64,000 nt of DNA from Pseudoduganella violaceinigra DSM 15887. GTDB lineage: Bacteria > Pseudomonadota > Gammaproteobacteria > Burkholderiales > Burkholderiaceae_D. The notes under the pieces were generated by a model, which was given only the letters and a program-made list of their open reading frames with translations, was not told the origin of the DNA and did no database searches. The stretch lies in assembly GCF_000425385.1 (NCBI RefSeq), contig NZ_AUDI01000001.1, positions 722,797-786,796 on the forward strand. The letters are read 5' to 3'. This document shows, in pieces, positions 16,852-25,544 of this stretch. Position numbers and translations under genes: made by a program. Each line of letters begins with the position of its first letter. The first letter of the stretch is position 1.

Positions 16852-17828
16852 TGCTTGAACTCCGGTATGCGCGCATTCAGCGATGCGCGGTAGGTCCATG
16901 TCAGCTGCGGCAGCGGCTTGCCGCGCAGCGCTTCGATACATCCGGCGGCGACGTGCAGGGCCAGCTGCCGGCCGGGACAAGCGTGCCCGCCATGGCCGAA
17001 GCCGTGCCCTGCGTCGCCGATCATGACCAGTATCGCCTGCCCCTGTTCGACTGTCACGCCGCCGACCGTGCAGCGTTCGGCGGCGAAGCGGCGCGTGTTG
17101 ACGATGGGTGGGTCGTCCTGCATCACTTGCGCCACCAGGGCGCCGGGGTCTGCGCCGCTGGCGCCGCGCTGCAGCGCGACCAGGCTGTTGCCCACCAGTC
17201 CCGCCGTGGCTTCATAGGTTTGCGAGAGCAGTCCCACCAGGTTGGCGAGGATGGCATGGTCACTGCGCCAGCCGGCGGCGGCGGCTTCACATGCCACGGC
17301 GGCGGCCAGCGTGCCTTCCGGCGCCGCCTGCAGCAGCTCGCGCATGGCGGCCAGCAACCGCAGGGAGGCGGCATGCGCCAGCCCGATCTGCTCCGCGCTG
17401 CTCAGCGGCGACAAGCAGGCCACGAAATCGCCCATCCAGCGCGCCACGGCCGGCAGCTGCGCATCGGCAAAGCCCAGCAGGCTGGCGACGGTGCTGACCG
17501 GCGCATCGAAGGCCCAGGCGCCGAGCGGCCGGCCGGCGGCCAGCAAGCCTTGCGCCACGCTGAGGGCGCGTTCCCGCGCCAGGCCGTCCGCCGCCGCAGC
17601 CGCCAAGGCGCGCTGCAGCGCCAGCTTCAGCGCGGCATGGCGCTCGCCATCGTTCATCCGCACCAGCGCGCCGAATACCTCGCCCGCGCTGCCGCCGGCA
17701 ATGGCGGCCGGCACCGGTTCGGCCGGCGGACGCACCCGCAACGCGGGGTGGCCAAGCACTTCCTCCACCAGCGCGGCACCGGCGGCCAGCCACACGCCGC
17801 GCCCGGCATCCCATTCCAAATCCTGCAT
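16848..17828 (-). CDS. Short cytochrome P450-like protein with no recognisable ExxR motif
   Basis: 326 residues, shorter than the usual ~400. The haem-binding loop F-G-H-G-G-H-A-C-P-G is intact, with the cysteine at about residue 284. A helix resembling the I helix (LLSQTYEATAGLVGN) is present. Where class-typical proteins have E-x-x-R before D-P-P, this one reads Q-V-M-Q-D-D-P-P, so both ExxR residues appear to be Gln. The start at 17828 follows GGAGG at proper spacing. It is coupled by a 4-nt overlap to the ABM gene and faces an ArsR-type regulator divergently. No ferredoxin or reductase is adjacent. Haem binding is likely; catalysis by the classic cycle is uncertain. Confidence 0.8.
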   Translation of the reverse strand: MQDLEWDAGRGVWLAAGAALVEEVLGHPALRVRPPAEPVPAAIAGGSAGEVFGALVRMNDGERHAALKLALQRALAAAAADGLARERALSVAQGLLAAGRPLGAWAFDAPVSTVASLLGFADAQLPAVARWMGDFVACLSPLSSAEQIGLAHAASLRLLAAMRELLQAAPEGTLAAAVACEAAAAGWRSDHAILANLVGLLSQTYEATAGLVGNSLVALQRGASGADPGALVAQVMQDDPPIVNTRRFAAERCTVGGVTVEQGQAILVMIGDAGHGFGHGGHACPGRQLALHVAAGCIEALRGKPLPQLTWTYRASLNARIPEFKQ

Positions 17829-17904
17829 CTCATTCCTCCGGCAACGTTCAGGGAATTGCAGTATGCTGAAAAAAGTACAACGACAATTCGCCCCGCATCG
17901 AACT

Positions 17905-18582
17905 ATGGATTCCAGGCTCGCCAACATCGCCGGCGCCATCGCCGAACCCGCCCGCGCACGCATACTCTGCTCACTGCTGGACGGCCACGCCCGCACCGCC
18001 ACCGAACTGTCGGTGGTGGCCGAAGTGAGTCCTTCCACCGCCAGCGCCCACCTGGCGCGGCTGAAGGATGAACAGCTGCTGGTGCAGCTTGCGCAAGGCA
18101 AGCACCGCTATTACCAGTTGGCCAGCCGGGAAGTCGCCGGCGCGCTGGAGGCGCTGCTGGTCGTTGCAGGCTTGCCACGCCCGGAATTCAAGCCCAGTAC
18201 GCCCGACCGCCTGCGCCATGCCCGGACCTGCTACGATCATATGGCGGGCAGCGTCGCGGTCAAGCTGCACGACCACTTCGCGGCGCAAGGCTGGCTGGCG
18301 CAAGCCGGCGACGGCTACGATTTGAGTGCGTCGGGCGAGCAGCAATTTGCGCAACTGGGACTGGACTTGCAGGCATTGCGCAAGCTGCGCCGCCGCTTCG
18401 CCTGTCCTTGCCTGGATTGGAGCGAGCGCAAGCCGCACCTGGGCGGCGCGCTGGGGGCGGCCCTGCTGCAGCTGGCGCTCAAGCGCGGCTGGGTCGAGCA
18501 GGACCTCGACAGCCGCGCGCTGCAAGTCGCGCCCAAGGGCCAGCGCCAGATGCTGGCGGCCTTCGGTCTAAGCGGGGTTTAA
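17905..18582 (+). CDS. ArsR-type winged-helix transcriptional regulator
   Basis: About 225 residues. The N-terminal ArsR-like domain (LANIAGAIAEPARARILCSLLDG, then the recognition helix around SPSTASAHLARLKDEQLL) is followed by an alpha-helical C-terminal half containing CPCLDWSERKPHLGG, a segment common to a subgroup of these regulators. The ATG at 17905 is preferred because it leaves about 76 bp for divergent promoters. An upstream ATG at 17863 has a better ribosome-binding site (AGGGA) and remains possible. The divergent P450-ABM pair is the obvious target. Confidence 0.8.
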   Translation: MDSRLANIAGAIAEPARARILCSLLDGHARTATELSVVAEVSPSTASAHLARLKDEQLLVQLAQGKHRYYQLASREVAGALEALLVVAGLPRPEFKPSTPDRLRHARTCYDHMAGSVAVKLHDHFAAQGWLAQAGDGYDLSASGEQQFAQLGLDLQALRKLRRRFACPCLDWSERKPHLGGALGAALLQLALKRGWVEQDLDSRALQVAPKGQRQMLAAFGLSGV

Positions 18583-18631
18583 GGCTTTGCTAAGATGATG
18601 CTGTTTCCTGAACCATTCGGAGACTCCGGTC

Positions 18632-19303
18632 GTGAAAAAACTCATCCGTGAAAACAAGGGCTTCATCGTCTTCCTGCTGACGCTGGGCGTCTTCCGCACC
18701 GCCATCGCCGACTGGAACCCGATTCCTTCGGCCTCCATGCATCCCAACCTGCTGGAAGGCGACGTGGTGTTCGTCAACCGCCTGGCCTACGACCTGAAGC
18801 TGCCCCTGACCGACATCTCCCTCAGCCACCTGGGCGAGCCGCAGCGCGGCGACGTGGTCACCTTCTTCTCGCCCAAGGATGGCACGCGCCTGATCAAGCG
18901 CGTCGCGGCGCTGCCGGGCGACCGGGTCGAAATCCGCGATGAGCACCTGATCATCAACGGCAAGGCTTCCGAGTACGCCGTGCTGGGCAACGCGGTCGAA
19001 CATATCGAACAGGTCGGCGACCTGCAGGCACTGCGCCTGCAGGAGCACAACGCCAGCGCCAGCTACAGCATCCAGGTGCTGCCGCAAGTGGAAGCGAAAC
19101 GCGACTTCGGCCCCGTCACCGTGCCCGCCGGCAGCTTCCTGATGCTGGGAGATAACCGCAACAACAGCGCCGACTCGCGCTACATCGGCTTCGTGCCGCG
19201 CAAGCTGCTGATCGGCCGCGCCGAACGCGTGCTGGTTTCCGCCGACATTCTGGGCAACTGGGCCCCGCGCACCGAACGTATCGGCATGAGCCTGCGACCA
19301 TGA
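18632..19303 (+). CDS. lepB: Signal peptidase I (S26 family), second-type copy
   Basis: Inner-membrane serine/lysine protease that removes Sec/Tat signal peptides. 223 residues with a single N-terminal membrane segment (GFIVFLLTLGVFRTAIA). The catalytic serine is in PSASMHPNLLEGD, the lysine in RLIKRVAALPGD, and the box GDNRNNSADSR is intact. The start codon is GTG, with GGAGA about 9 nt upstream. No lepA or rnc neighbour is present, so this is probably not the housekeeping copy. The stop overlaps the ABC ATPase start by 4 nt, which suggests a dedicated role with the exporter. Confidence 0.93.
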   Translation: MKKLIRENKGFIVFLLTLGVFRTAIADWNPIPSASMHPNLLEGDVVFVNRLAYDLKLPLTDISLSHLGEPQRGDVVTFFSPKDGTRLIKRVAALPGDRVEIRDEHLIINGKASEYAVLGNAVEHIEQVGDLQALRLQEHNASASYSIQVLPQVEAKRDFGPVTVPAGSFLMLGDNRNNSADSRYIGFVPRKLLIGRAERVLVSADILGNWAPRTERIGMSLRP

Positions 19304-20034
19304 TCGAATTCCAGGGACTGGCCAAGCACTATGGCGCGTTTCCCGCCGTGCAGCCGCTGACGCTGACGGTGCGGCAGGGCGAAGTGTTTGGCTTCCTTGG
19401 ACCGAACGGCGCGGGCAAGACCACCACCATTCGCATGATGATGGGCATCCTGGTGCCCAGCGCCGGCCGCGTGCTGGTCGACGGCCTCGATTGCCAGGCC
19501 GATGCGGCGCAGGTGAAGCGCCATGTCGGCTACCTGCCCGACAACCCGGTGTTTTACGACTTCCTGCGCGGACGCGAAATCCTGCAGTTCGTGACGGAGA
19601 TGCACGGCATGCCGCGCAAGACGGCCGCCGAACGGGCTACTCAGCTGCTGCAGGAATTCGGGCTGCAGGAGGTGGGCGAGGAATTCGCCGTCAATTATTC
19701 GATGGGCATGAAGAAGAAGCTGGGCCTGGCCTGCGCCCTGGCCCACGATCCGCCGGTCCTGATCCTGGACGAGCCGATCAACGGACTCGATCCGCGCGCG
19801 GCACGCGAAGTGCAGGACCGCCTAGTCGCCAGCGCGGCGGCCGGCAAGACCATCTTCGTTTCCACCCATCTGCTCGACATGGCCCAGCGCATGTGCCACC
19901 GGGTCGGCATCATCAACCACGGCGCCCTGGCCGCCATCGGCACCCTGGCGGAATTGCGCAGCGCAGGCAGCGAAAACAGCACCCTGGAAGAGCTGTTCCT
20001 CCGGCTCACGAACGAAGACAGCCTGGCGGCATAA
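19300..20034 (+). CDS. ABC-2-type exporter ATPase
   Basis: 244 residues of the DRA/CcmA-type ATPase family. Walker A GPNGAGKTTT, a family-typical start of switch region NYSMGMKKKLGLACAL in place of LSGGQ, Walker B VLILDEPINGLDPRA, and a switch histidine (STHLLDMA). It couples to the membrane protein encoded immediately downstream: its TAA stop and the next ATG share one base (TAATG). Substrate unknown. Confidence 0.92.
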   Translation: MIEFQGLAKHYGAFPAVQPLTLTVRQGEVFGFLGPNGAGKTTTIRMMMGILVPSAGRVLVDGLDCQADAAQVKRHVGYLPDNPVFYDFLRGREILQFVTEMHGMPRKTAAERATQLLQEFGLQEVGEEFAVNYSMGMKKKLGLACALAHDPPVLILDEPINGLDPRAAREVQDRLVASAAAGKTIFVSTHLLDMAQRMCHRVGIINHGALAAIGTLAELRSAGSENSTLEELFLRLTNEDSLAA

Positions 20035-22358
20035 TGGAGCTGCCCGGCGCGCACCGTGCATTCTGGCTGATTGCACGTCTGCGGCTGCTGCGTCTTCTGA
20101 ATATCGCCGGCGGCCTGCCGCTGCGCAGGGTGCGGCCCGGCGCCGGGCGCGCCGCCACCCCGGGCAAGAAGAAGGCGCGCTGGCTGTTAAGCGGGACACT
20201 GACCGCCTTCATGCTGTTCGCCTTCCTGAATACGGCCAGCACCTCGCTGCTGAACATGCAATGCCGCCTGCCCACCGGCAGCCAATGCACGGCCGCCGAC
20301 TCGGACCGGGCGCCGCGCGCCGCGATGTCCCGGGCGCGCGTGGAGCTGCAGGCTGCCCCCTTTCATCCCGTCCTGATGCAGGCTGCCGCCATGCAGGCCG
20401 TCCTGCTGTTCGCCATCGCCATCCTGCTGCCGCTGGGCAGCAGTGAGCTGGCGCAGCCGGACTGGGACCTGGAATGGCTAGTCACGCTGCCGCTGCGGCG
20501 CCGCACCTTGCTGCTGGCGCGCATCGCGGAGCGCACACTGGCCAACCCTTCCGGCATCCTCGCTTTGTGGCCGATGTGCCTAGCCGTGGCCTGGCATTCC
20601 GGCCACCGCTGGAGCGCGCCGCTGCTGGCCGCCGCATGCACCTTGTTGTTGCTTGCCTGCGCCGCCACCCTGCGCACCGTGGCCGATACCGGCCTGCGGC
20701 TGCGGCTCGCCCCGTCCCAGCTGCGCAACCTGCAGGCACTGGCTTCCATCGCCAGCATGCCGTTGATGTACCTTGCCATGTCACTTGCCATGCCGACCTC
20801 CACGCTGACCCTGGCCTGGGCCTCGCACTTTCCGGCTTGGACTTTATGGACGCCGCCCGGCCTGGCCCTGCAGGCGCTCAACGCGCGCCATACTGTGCAG
20901 GCCCTTGGCTTGGGCGCACTGCTGGCGGCGCAAACCGCGCTCCTGCTGTGGCTCGGCCTGCGCCTGCTGCAGGCACTTCTGGCCGGCGGCGTGGTCGTCT
21001 CGGGCAGCCGCGAGACCCGGCGCGCAGCTCCAGCGCGCCAGATATTCGCCGGCTGGGTGCCCGGAACGCCCCTGCAGCGGCGCGATTTGCGCCTGTTGAG
21101 CAGGGACCGCAACTTCCTGGTGCAAAGCCTGCTGCTTCCCTTGATCATCGTCGGCTGCCAGCTGGTACTGGACAGCAAAGTCAATACGATCACCGAATTC
21201 GTCGGCAATGCGGCCTTGTTCTCCTCCGTCGCCTTTGGCCTGGGCGCGTATGTGCTGATGCTGTCCGCCTTCCAGACCATTCATAGCGAAGGCCAGGCCC
21301 TGTGGCTGCTGTACACCTACCCGCAATCTCTCGCCGCCATGCTGGCCGAAAAAGCGCAGCTCTGGTCGCTGCTGGCCATGCTCTACCCGCTGGCGATATT
21401 CGCCTTCGGTGTATGTTTCGGCTTGCCGTTCAACGGCCGCATGCTCTCGCAGCTGCTGCTGGTCATGGCTGGCCTGCCGATTTTCGCCGTCATCGCCGTA
21501 TCGCTCGGAATCTGGGCCTGCGATCCGCTGGCGCAGCAGACGCATGCCCGCATGCGCCCCACCCTCGCCTTCGCCTACCTGATGCTGACCACCTTGTACA
21601 CCTACGCGCTGAGCACGCGCACATGGCATTTGCGGCTGGCCGCGATCGTGCTGCTGGTTTCCCTGGCCCTGTCGCTATGGCAGCGCGCGCGCGATTCCCT
21701 GCCTTACCTGCTCGATCCTTCCGCCGTCCCTCCGCCGCGGGTATCCGCTTCGGACGGCTTCTTGGCGGCCGTCGCGATCTTCCTGCTGCAACTGCTGCTC
21801 GGATTTGCGCTGCAGCGGCCCGGCACACCCGCCTCATTGCTGCAGCAAACTGTGGTCGCCATTGTCCCCGGCGCCCTGGTGTACGGGCTGACGCTGCTGC
21901 TGTACCGTCGCTTCGGCACCAGCGGCGTGCCGCGCCTTTGGCAAGGGCCCTGGTGCGCGGCCTGGCGCAGCGCCGTCGGCTGGGGCTTGCTGATGGCGCT
22001 GCCCGCAGTGGCCACCAGCATACTGTGGGGGGCTTTCCCGGGCCGCGCCAACCTGATCCAGGACTCGCCGCACCCAGCCTCGTGGCTGTGGGTCGCGGCG
22101 CTAGCCATCCTTGCCTCGCCGGTCTTCGAAGAGTTCATCTTCCGCGGCCTGATGTTCGGCGGCCTGCGCAGGTCGCTGCCCTTGCTGCCGGCGATGCTCT
22201 CCAGCGCCGCGCTGTTTGCGGTCATTCATCCCCCGCTGGCGATGGCGCCGGTCTTCGTGGTCGGACTGTGCACCGCCTACGCGGCCGAACGCAGCAAATC
22301 CCTGCTGGCGCCGATCCTGGTGCACGCCCTGTACAACGCCGCAGTCCACCTGCTCTAG
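20034..22358 (+). CDS. ABC-2 permease fused to a CPBP (CAAX-type) intramembrane protease
   Basis: A 774-residue polytopic membrane protein. The N-terminal ~540 residues carry about ten hydrophobic segments and look like an ABC-2 export permease for the ATPase encoded upstream. The C-terminal part is a CPBP glutamic protease: EExxxR in F-E-E-F-I-F-R (E699, E700, R704), a histidine at 732 and HxxxN at 764-768. All residues believed catalytic in the family are present. The start is fixed by the TAATG overlap with the ATPase gene. The fusion suggests transport linked to proteolysis of a membrane peptide, or self-regulation; both are inference. No precursor-peptide gene is visible nearby. Confidence 0.82.
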   Translation: MELPGAHRAFWLIARLRLLRLLNIAGGLPLRRVRPGAGRAATPGKKKARWLLSGTLTAFMLFAFLNTASTSLLNMQCRLPTGSQCTAADSDRAPRAAMSRARVELQAAPFHPVLMQAAAMQAVLLFAIAILLPLGSSELAQPDWDLEWLVTLPLRRRTLLLARIAERTLANPSGILALWPMCLAVAWHSGHRWSAPLLAAACTLLLLACAATLRTVADTGLRLRLAPSQLRNLQALASIASMPLMYLAMSLAMPTSTLTLAWASHFPAWTLWTPPGLALQALNARHTVQALGLGALLAAQTALLLWLGLRLLQALLAGGVVVSGSRETRRAAPARQIFAGWVPGTPLQRRDLRLLSRDRNFLVQSLLLPLIIVGCQLVLDSKVNTITEFVGNAALFSSVAFGLGAYVLMLSAFQTIHSEGQALWLLYTYPQSLAAMLAEKAQLWSLLAMLYPLAIFAFGVCFGLPFNGRMLSQLLLVMAGLPIFAVIAVSLGIWACDPLAQQTHARMRPTLAFAYLMLTTLYTYALSTRTWHLRLAAIVLLVSLALSLWQRARDSLPYLLDPSAVPPPRVSASDGFLAAVAIFLLQLLLGFALQRPGTPASLLQQTVVAIVPGALVYGLTLLLYRRFGTSGVPRLWQGPWCAAWRSAVGWGLLMALPAVATSILWGAFPGRANLIQDSPHPASWLWVAALAILASPVFEEFIFRGLMFGGLRRSLPLLPAMLSSAALFAVIHPPLAMAPVFVVGLCTAYAAERSKSLLAPILVHALYNAAVHLL

Positions 22359-22360
22359 CA

Positions 22361-22391
22361 AAAAAAACGGTGGCCTGTTGCCAGGCCACCG
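22361..22391 (-). terminator. Terminator of the Ter operon
   Basis: A perfect 10-bp stem (22368-22377 with 22382-22391) and a 4-nt loop. On the minus strand it is followed by eight U residues, so it ends the leftward Ter operon. It also lies 3 bp past the stop of the convergent permease-CPBP gene, on the strand lacking U's. Confidence 0.85.
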
Positions 22392-22447
22392 CAAGGAAGG
22401 ACGCCATGGGGCGTCAACGGAGATAAATTATCGGGCGCCGCGGCGCA

Positions 22448-23029
22448 TCAGAGGTGGGAAGCGATCTGCGGCATCAGGTCGTCGAAAGTGCGCCCGTTGC
22501 CGTTCTCGCCAATCGCGTGCATCTTCCACTCGCCGTTATGGCGGTACAGCTTGGCCATGATCTGCGCCGAGTGCGAACCCTGCACCGACAGATTGAAGCG
22601 CGCCACTTCGCGCCCGTCGGCCGCGTTGAGCAGGCGGCAGTAGGCGTTTTCCACCTGGGTGAAACTCTGGCCGGTAAAGCTGTTCACCGTGAACACGATG
22701 CTGCGCACCTGGGCCGGGACCTGGCCCAGCGCAACGCGGATCTGTTCGTCGTCGCCATCGCCGGCACCGGTGCGGTTGTCGCCGGTATGCTGGACGCTGC
22801 CGTCGCGGCTTTTCAGCTGGCGGAACCAGACCACGTCCAGCGCCCGGCCGCCTTCATCGAACAGCACGCAGGAAGCGTCCAGGTCGATCTCGGCGCTGGA
22901 ACCGCCAAAGCCGAAGAAGCCCTTGCTGCGCACAGCATCCCAGCCCAGGCCCATGGTGACCTGCTGCAGGGCCACGCCGGCTTCCTTGTCCAGCGAAATT
23001 TTCTGGCCCTTTTGTAAATTGATTGGCAT
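22448..23029 (-). CDS. TerD-family stress protein (TerZ-like)
   Basis: 193-residue cytoplasmic calcium-binding beta-sandwich protein of the TerD family, linked elsewhere to tellurite, phage and chemical-stress resistance. It starts MPINLQKGQKISLDKEAG and carries the calcium loop GDNRTGAGDGDDE and the terminal NGEWKMHAIGE segment. It is the last gene of a four-gene operon and lies 10 bp after the AIM24 gene. Confidence 0.88.
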   Translation of the reverse strand: MPINLQKGQKISLDKEAGVALQQVTMGLGWDAVRSKGFFGFGGSSAEIDLDASCVLFDEGGRALDVVWFRQLKSRDGSVQHTGDNRTGAGDGDDEQIRVALGQVPAQVRSIVFTVNSFTGQSFTQVENAYCRLLNAADGREVARFNLSVQGSHSAQIMAKLYRHNGEWKMHAIGENGNGRTFDDLMPQIASHL

Positions 23030-23039
23030 TACTCTCTCC

Positions 23040-23738
23040 TTAATTCGATTTGTGGCTCATCATCCAGCTGACGAAGGCATCCCGGTTGCGCGAGCAGACC
23101 AGCACCTTGCCTTTGCCCGAAAAACGCAGCACCACACCTTCACCGCTGGTGACGCTGTTGACCAGACTGCCCAGCAGCCCCCCGCTGGAACGGGTCGCCA
23201 CCGCCAGCTCGTAGCGCAGGGAGCTGTCCCAGGCCACCACGTGGGCGTTGTCGATGGTGACGTCGCGGCCCGGTTCGACCTCGATTTGCGACATCGAGCC
23301 GAAGCCCGACACCACCAGCTGGCCGCTGCCGGCGCTCTCCGTGATGAAGAAGCCGCCCGTCTGGCCGAACAGCGCATTGCCGATGTTCTGGGTCCGCACG
23401 CGCAGGTCGACGCCGCCGGTGGCCGCCACGAAGGCGCCGTCGCTGATCAGGTACTGGCGCTCACCGACATCGAGCACCTGCATCGCGCCCGGCAGCGTCG
23501 GCGAGAGCAGGCAATCGCCATCGCCGCTGGTTGCCTCGATATGCTGCTGAAAGAAGGACTCGCCGTTGGCCAGGGTGCGCATCAGCGCGCGTCCCAGGCC
23601 ACCGTTCATCCTGCCCTTCAGCTCCAGCGCGGCCTCCATCATCACCATCGCATTCGATTCGCAATAGATCTTGTCGCCGCGCCGCATCGATACATGCAGG
23701 AAGGGGTCAACGTCCCCGGTCACCGTGAAAACGGTCAT
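23040..23738 (-). CDS. AIM24 / TIGR00266-family protein
   Basis: 232 residues of the AIM24 beta-helix family (bacterial relatives of a yeast mitochondrial protein). Recognisable parts are [23 protein letters not shown], a glycine-rich middle, and the [21 protein letters not shown]-terminal strand repeat. Biochemical function is unknown; the family is often found with TerD genes. It overlaps the upstream TerD gene by 4 nt and is encoded between two TerD paralogues. Confidence 0.85.
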   Translation of the reverse strand: MTVFTVTGDVDPFLHVSMRRGDKIYCESNAMVMMEAALELKGRMNGGLGRALMRTLANGESFFQQHIEATSGDGDCLLSPTLPGAMQVLDVGERQYLISDGAFVAATGGVDLRVRTQNIGNALFGQTGGFFITESAGSGQLVVSGFGSMSQIEVEPGRDVTIDNAHVVAWDSSLRYELAVATRSSGGLLGSLVNSVTSGEGVVLRFSGKGKVLVCSRNRDAFVSWMMSHKSN

Positions 23739-24310
23739 ACGCTCACGCCGAAGGACGAAGCCAGGGCGCCCAGGCCACCTTTGTAACCCTGGCCGACGGC
23801 CTTGAACTTCCAGTCGCCGTTGTTGCGATAGACTTCGCCGAACACCAGCGAGGTCTCGGTCGAACCGTCTTCCGACAGGTCGAAGCGGGCGATCTCACCG
23901 TTATTGGCGCCGTTCACGCAACGCACGAATGCGCGCTGTACCTGGCCGAAGTTCTGGCGCCGCGCATCGGCCTCGTGGATGGTCACGCAGATCGCGATGC
24001 GGTCAACTTCGGCCGGCACGCGGCCCAGGTCGATGTTGACGGTTTCGTCGTCGCCTTCACCGACGCCGGTGCGGTTGTCGCCACTGTGCGCCACGGCGCC
24101 GTCGGTCGACTTCAGGTTGTTATAGAACACGAAGTCCAGGTCATTGCGCACTTTGCCGTCGACCTTCAGCAGGAAGGCCGAACCGTCGATATCGAATGCC
24201 GAACCGTCGGTCTGGCGTACATCCCAGCCCAAGCCTACCGTCAGTTTCGACAGGCCGGGGGCTTCTTTACTCAGGTTGACGTTACCGCCTTTTTGCAGAC
24301 TGATTGCCAT
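23735..24310 (-). CDS. TerD-family stress protein (TerD/TerE-like)
   Basis: 191 residues with the start [20 protein letters not shown], the calcium loop [13 protein letters not shown] and a C-terminal [12 protein letters not shown] segment. Paralogue of the second TerD gene in the operon. Its stop overlaps the AIM24 start (ATGA), and it lies 84 bp after the DUF475 gene, with no terminator between. Confidence 0.9.
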   Translation of the reverse strand: MAISLQKGGNVNLSKEAPGLSKLTVGLGWDVRQTDGSAFDIDGSAFLLKVDGKVRNDLDFVFYNNLKSTDGAVAHSGDNRTGVGEGDDETVNIDLGRVPAEVDRIAICVTIHEADARRQNFGQVQRAFVRCVNGANNGEIARFDLSEDGSTETSLVFGEVYRNNGDWKFKAVGQGYKGGLGALASSFGVSV

Positions 24311-24393
24311 GATTTACTACTCCTAAATGTGTGTATGTTTCAAGACACCTTGCAGTCGCGGCGTGGCGGTGTCGGACGCACGCCGCGTTTTCC

Positions 24394-25440
24394 TTACGCC
24401 CCTTGCAGGGCCAATTCCTTGTTCTTGTGGCGGATCGAGGACCACAGCGAGGCGACGATGAAGGCCACGCCAACCAGGCCGGTCACCACTTCCGGGATGT
24501 GGAACTTCATGCTGGCCAACATGATCACAGCCAGAATGCCGATCGCGTAGTGCGCGCCGTGTTCCAGGAACACGTACTCCTGCAGCGTGCCCTTGTGCAC
24601 CAGGTAGACCGTCAGCGAACGCACGAACATCGCGCCGATGGCCAGGCCAAGCATGATGATCACGACGTCGCTGGTGATGGCGAACGCGCCGATCACGCCA
24701 TCGAAGCTGAACGAAGCATCCAGCACTTCCAGGTACAGGAAGCCGCCGATACCGCCGGTCTTGACCAGCGTGCCGGCATTGATGCCGCCTTCTTCTTCCT
24801 TTTCCAGCCAGTTCGACAGCGCATCCACGCCAACGTAGACCAGCAAGCCCCACAAACCGGACACCAGCACCACCAGCTTCTGCGCAGGATCGACAATGGA
24901 CAGGCTGCCCAGCAGCACGCCGATCGAAATCATGATGGCGATCGAAGACACCTTGCCCAGCGCGCCCAGCTTGCGTTCCACATTGCCCAGCCAGTGCAGC
25001 TCTTTTTCATGGTCCAGCAGGAAGTTCAGGAACACCATCAGCAGGAACATACCGCCGAAGGCCGCCACTTCCGCGTGGTGGTTAGTCAGGTGCATGGAAA
25101 ACGCGTTCGGATCGTTCAGCGCCAGGTTCCATACCTGCGGCATGCTGAGGTCAGCGGCCACCGCCACAATCACCAGCGGGAACACCAGACGCATGCCGAA
25201 CACCGCGACGATGATGCCCAGGCCCAGGAACAGCTTTTGCCAGAACGGGTTCCAGTTCTTCAGCACGGAGGCGTTGACCACCGCGTTGTCGAAGGAAAGC
25301 GAGACTTCCATCACGCCCAGGATCAGCGCGATCCACAGCGCGGACAAGGCGCCGCTCCATCCAGTGTGCTGGTAGCCCCACCAGCCGGCGACTGCCAGGC
25401 AGATGGCGGAGACCAGGAATGAAATCCTGAAGTACTTCAT
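24394..25440 (-). CDS. DUF475 / TerC-related integral membrane protein
   Basis: 348 residues and about eight to nine transmembrane helices. The paired acidic membrane motifs EVSLSFDNAVVNAS and EVLDASFSFDGVIGAFA are the TerC-type signature, which in this superfamily is thought to bind metal ions. First gene of the leftward Ter operon. It faces the NhaR-like regulator across a 104-bp gap, so that regulator is the likely controller. Confidence 0.9.
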   Translation of the reverse strand: MKYFRISFLVSAICLAVAGWWGYQHTGWSGALSALWIALILGVMEVSLSFDNAVVNASVLKNWNPFWQKLFLGLGIIVAVFGMRLVFPLVIVAVAADLSMPQVWNLALNDPNAFSMHLTNHHAEVAAFGGMFLLMVFLNFLLDHEKELHWLGNVERKLGALGKVSSIAIMISIGVLLGSLSIVDPAQKLVVLVSGLWGLLVYVGVDALSNWLEKEEEGGINAGTLVKTGGIGGFLYLEVLDASFSFDGVIGAFAITSDVVIIMLGLAIGAMFVRSLTVYLVHKGTLQEYVFLEHGAHYAIGILAVIMLASMKFHIPEVVTGLVGVAFIVASLWSSIRHKNKELALQGA

Positions 25441-25514
25441 AGCTTCTATCCTCTTTCTTGTTAATCAGTGCGGCCAGTGTAGGGGCTGCACGCAAATTGA
25501 AAAATAGAAGATAA

Positions 25515-25531
25515 TCGAAGCATTACTTCGA
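25515..25531. promoter_or_regulatory. Dyad between the Ter operon and the NhaR-like regulator
   Basis: TCGAAG-N5-CTTCGA is a perfect inverted repeat 13 bp upstream of the regulator's ATG, within the 104-bp divergent gap. LysR-type proteins bind such dyads to control themselves and the divergent operon. Assignment is by position only. Confidence 0.45.
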
Positions 25532-25544
25532 AAAAACCGAACCA

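Noticed and set aside
17242..17904. A 220-codon extension of the ArsR-type regulator across the P450 gene
   Set aside because: Antisense to the P450 and without coding character; the DNA-binding domain starts at 17905.
19491..20033. An N-terminal extension of the permease-CPBP frame across the ABC ATPase gene
   Set aside because: It would overlap the ATPase in another frame by more than 540 bp; the TAATG junction at 20034 gives a natural start.
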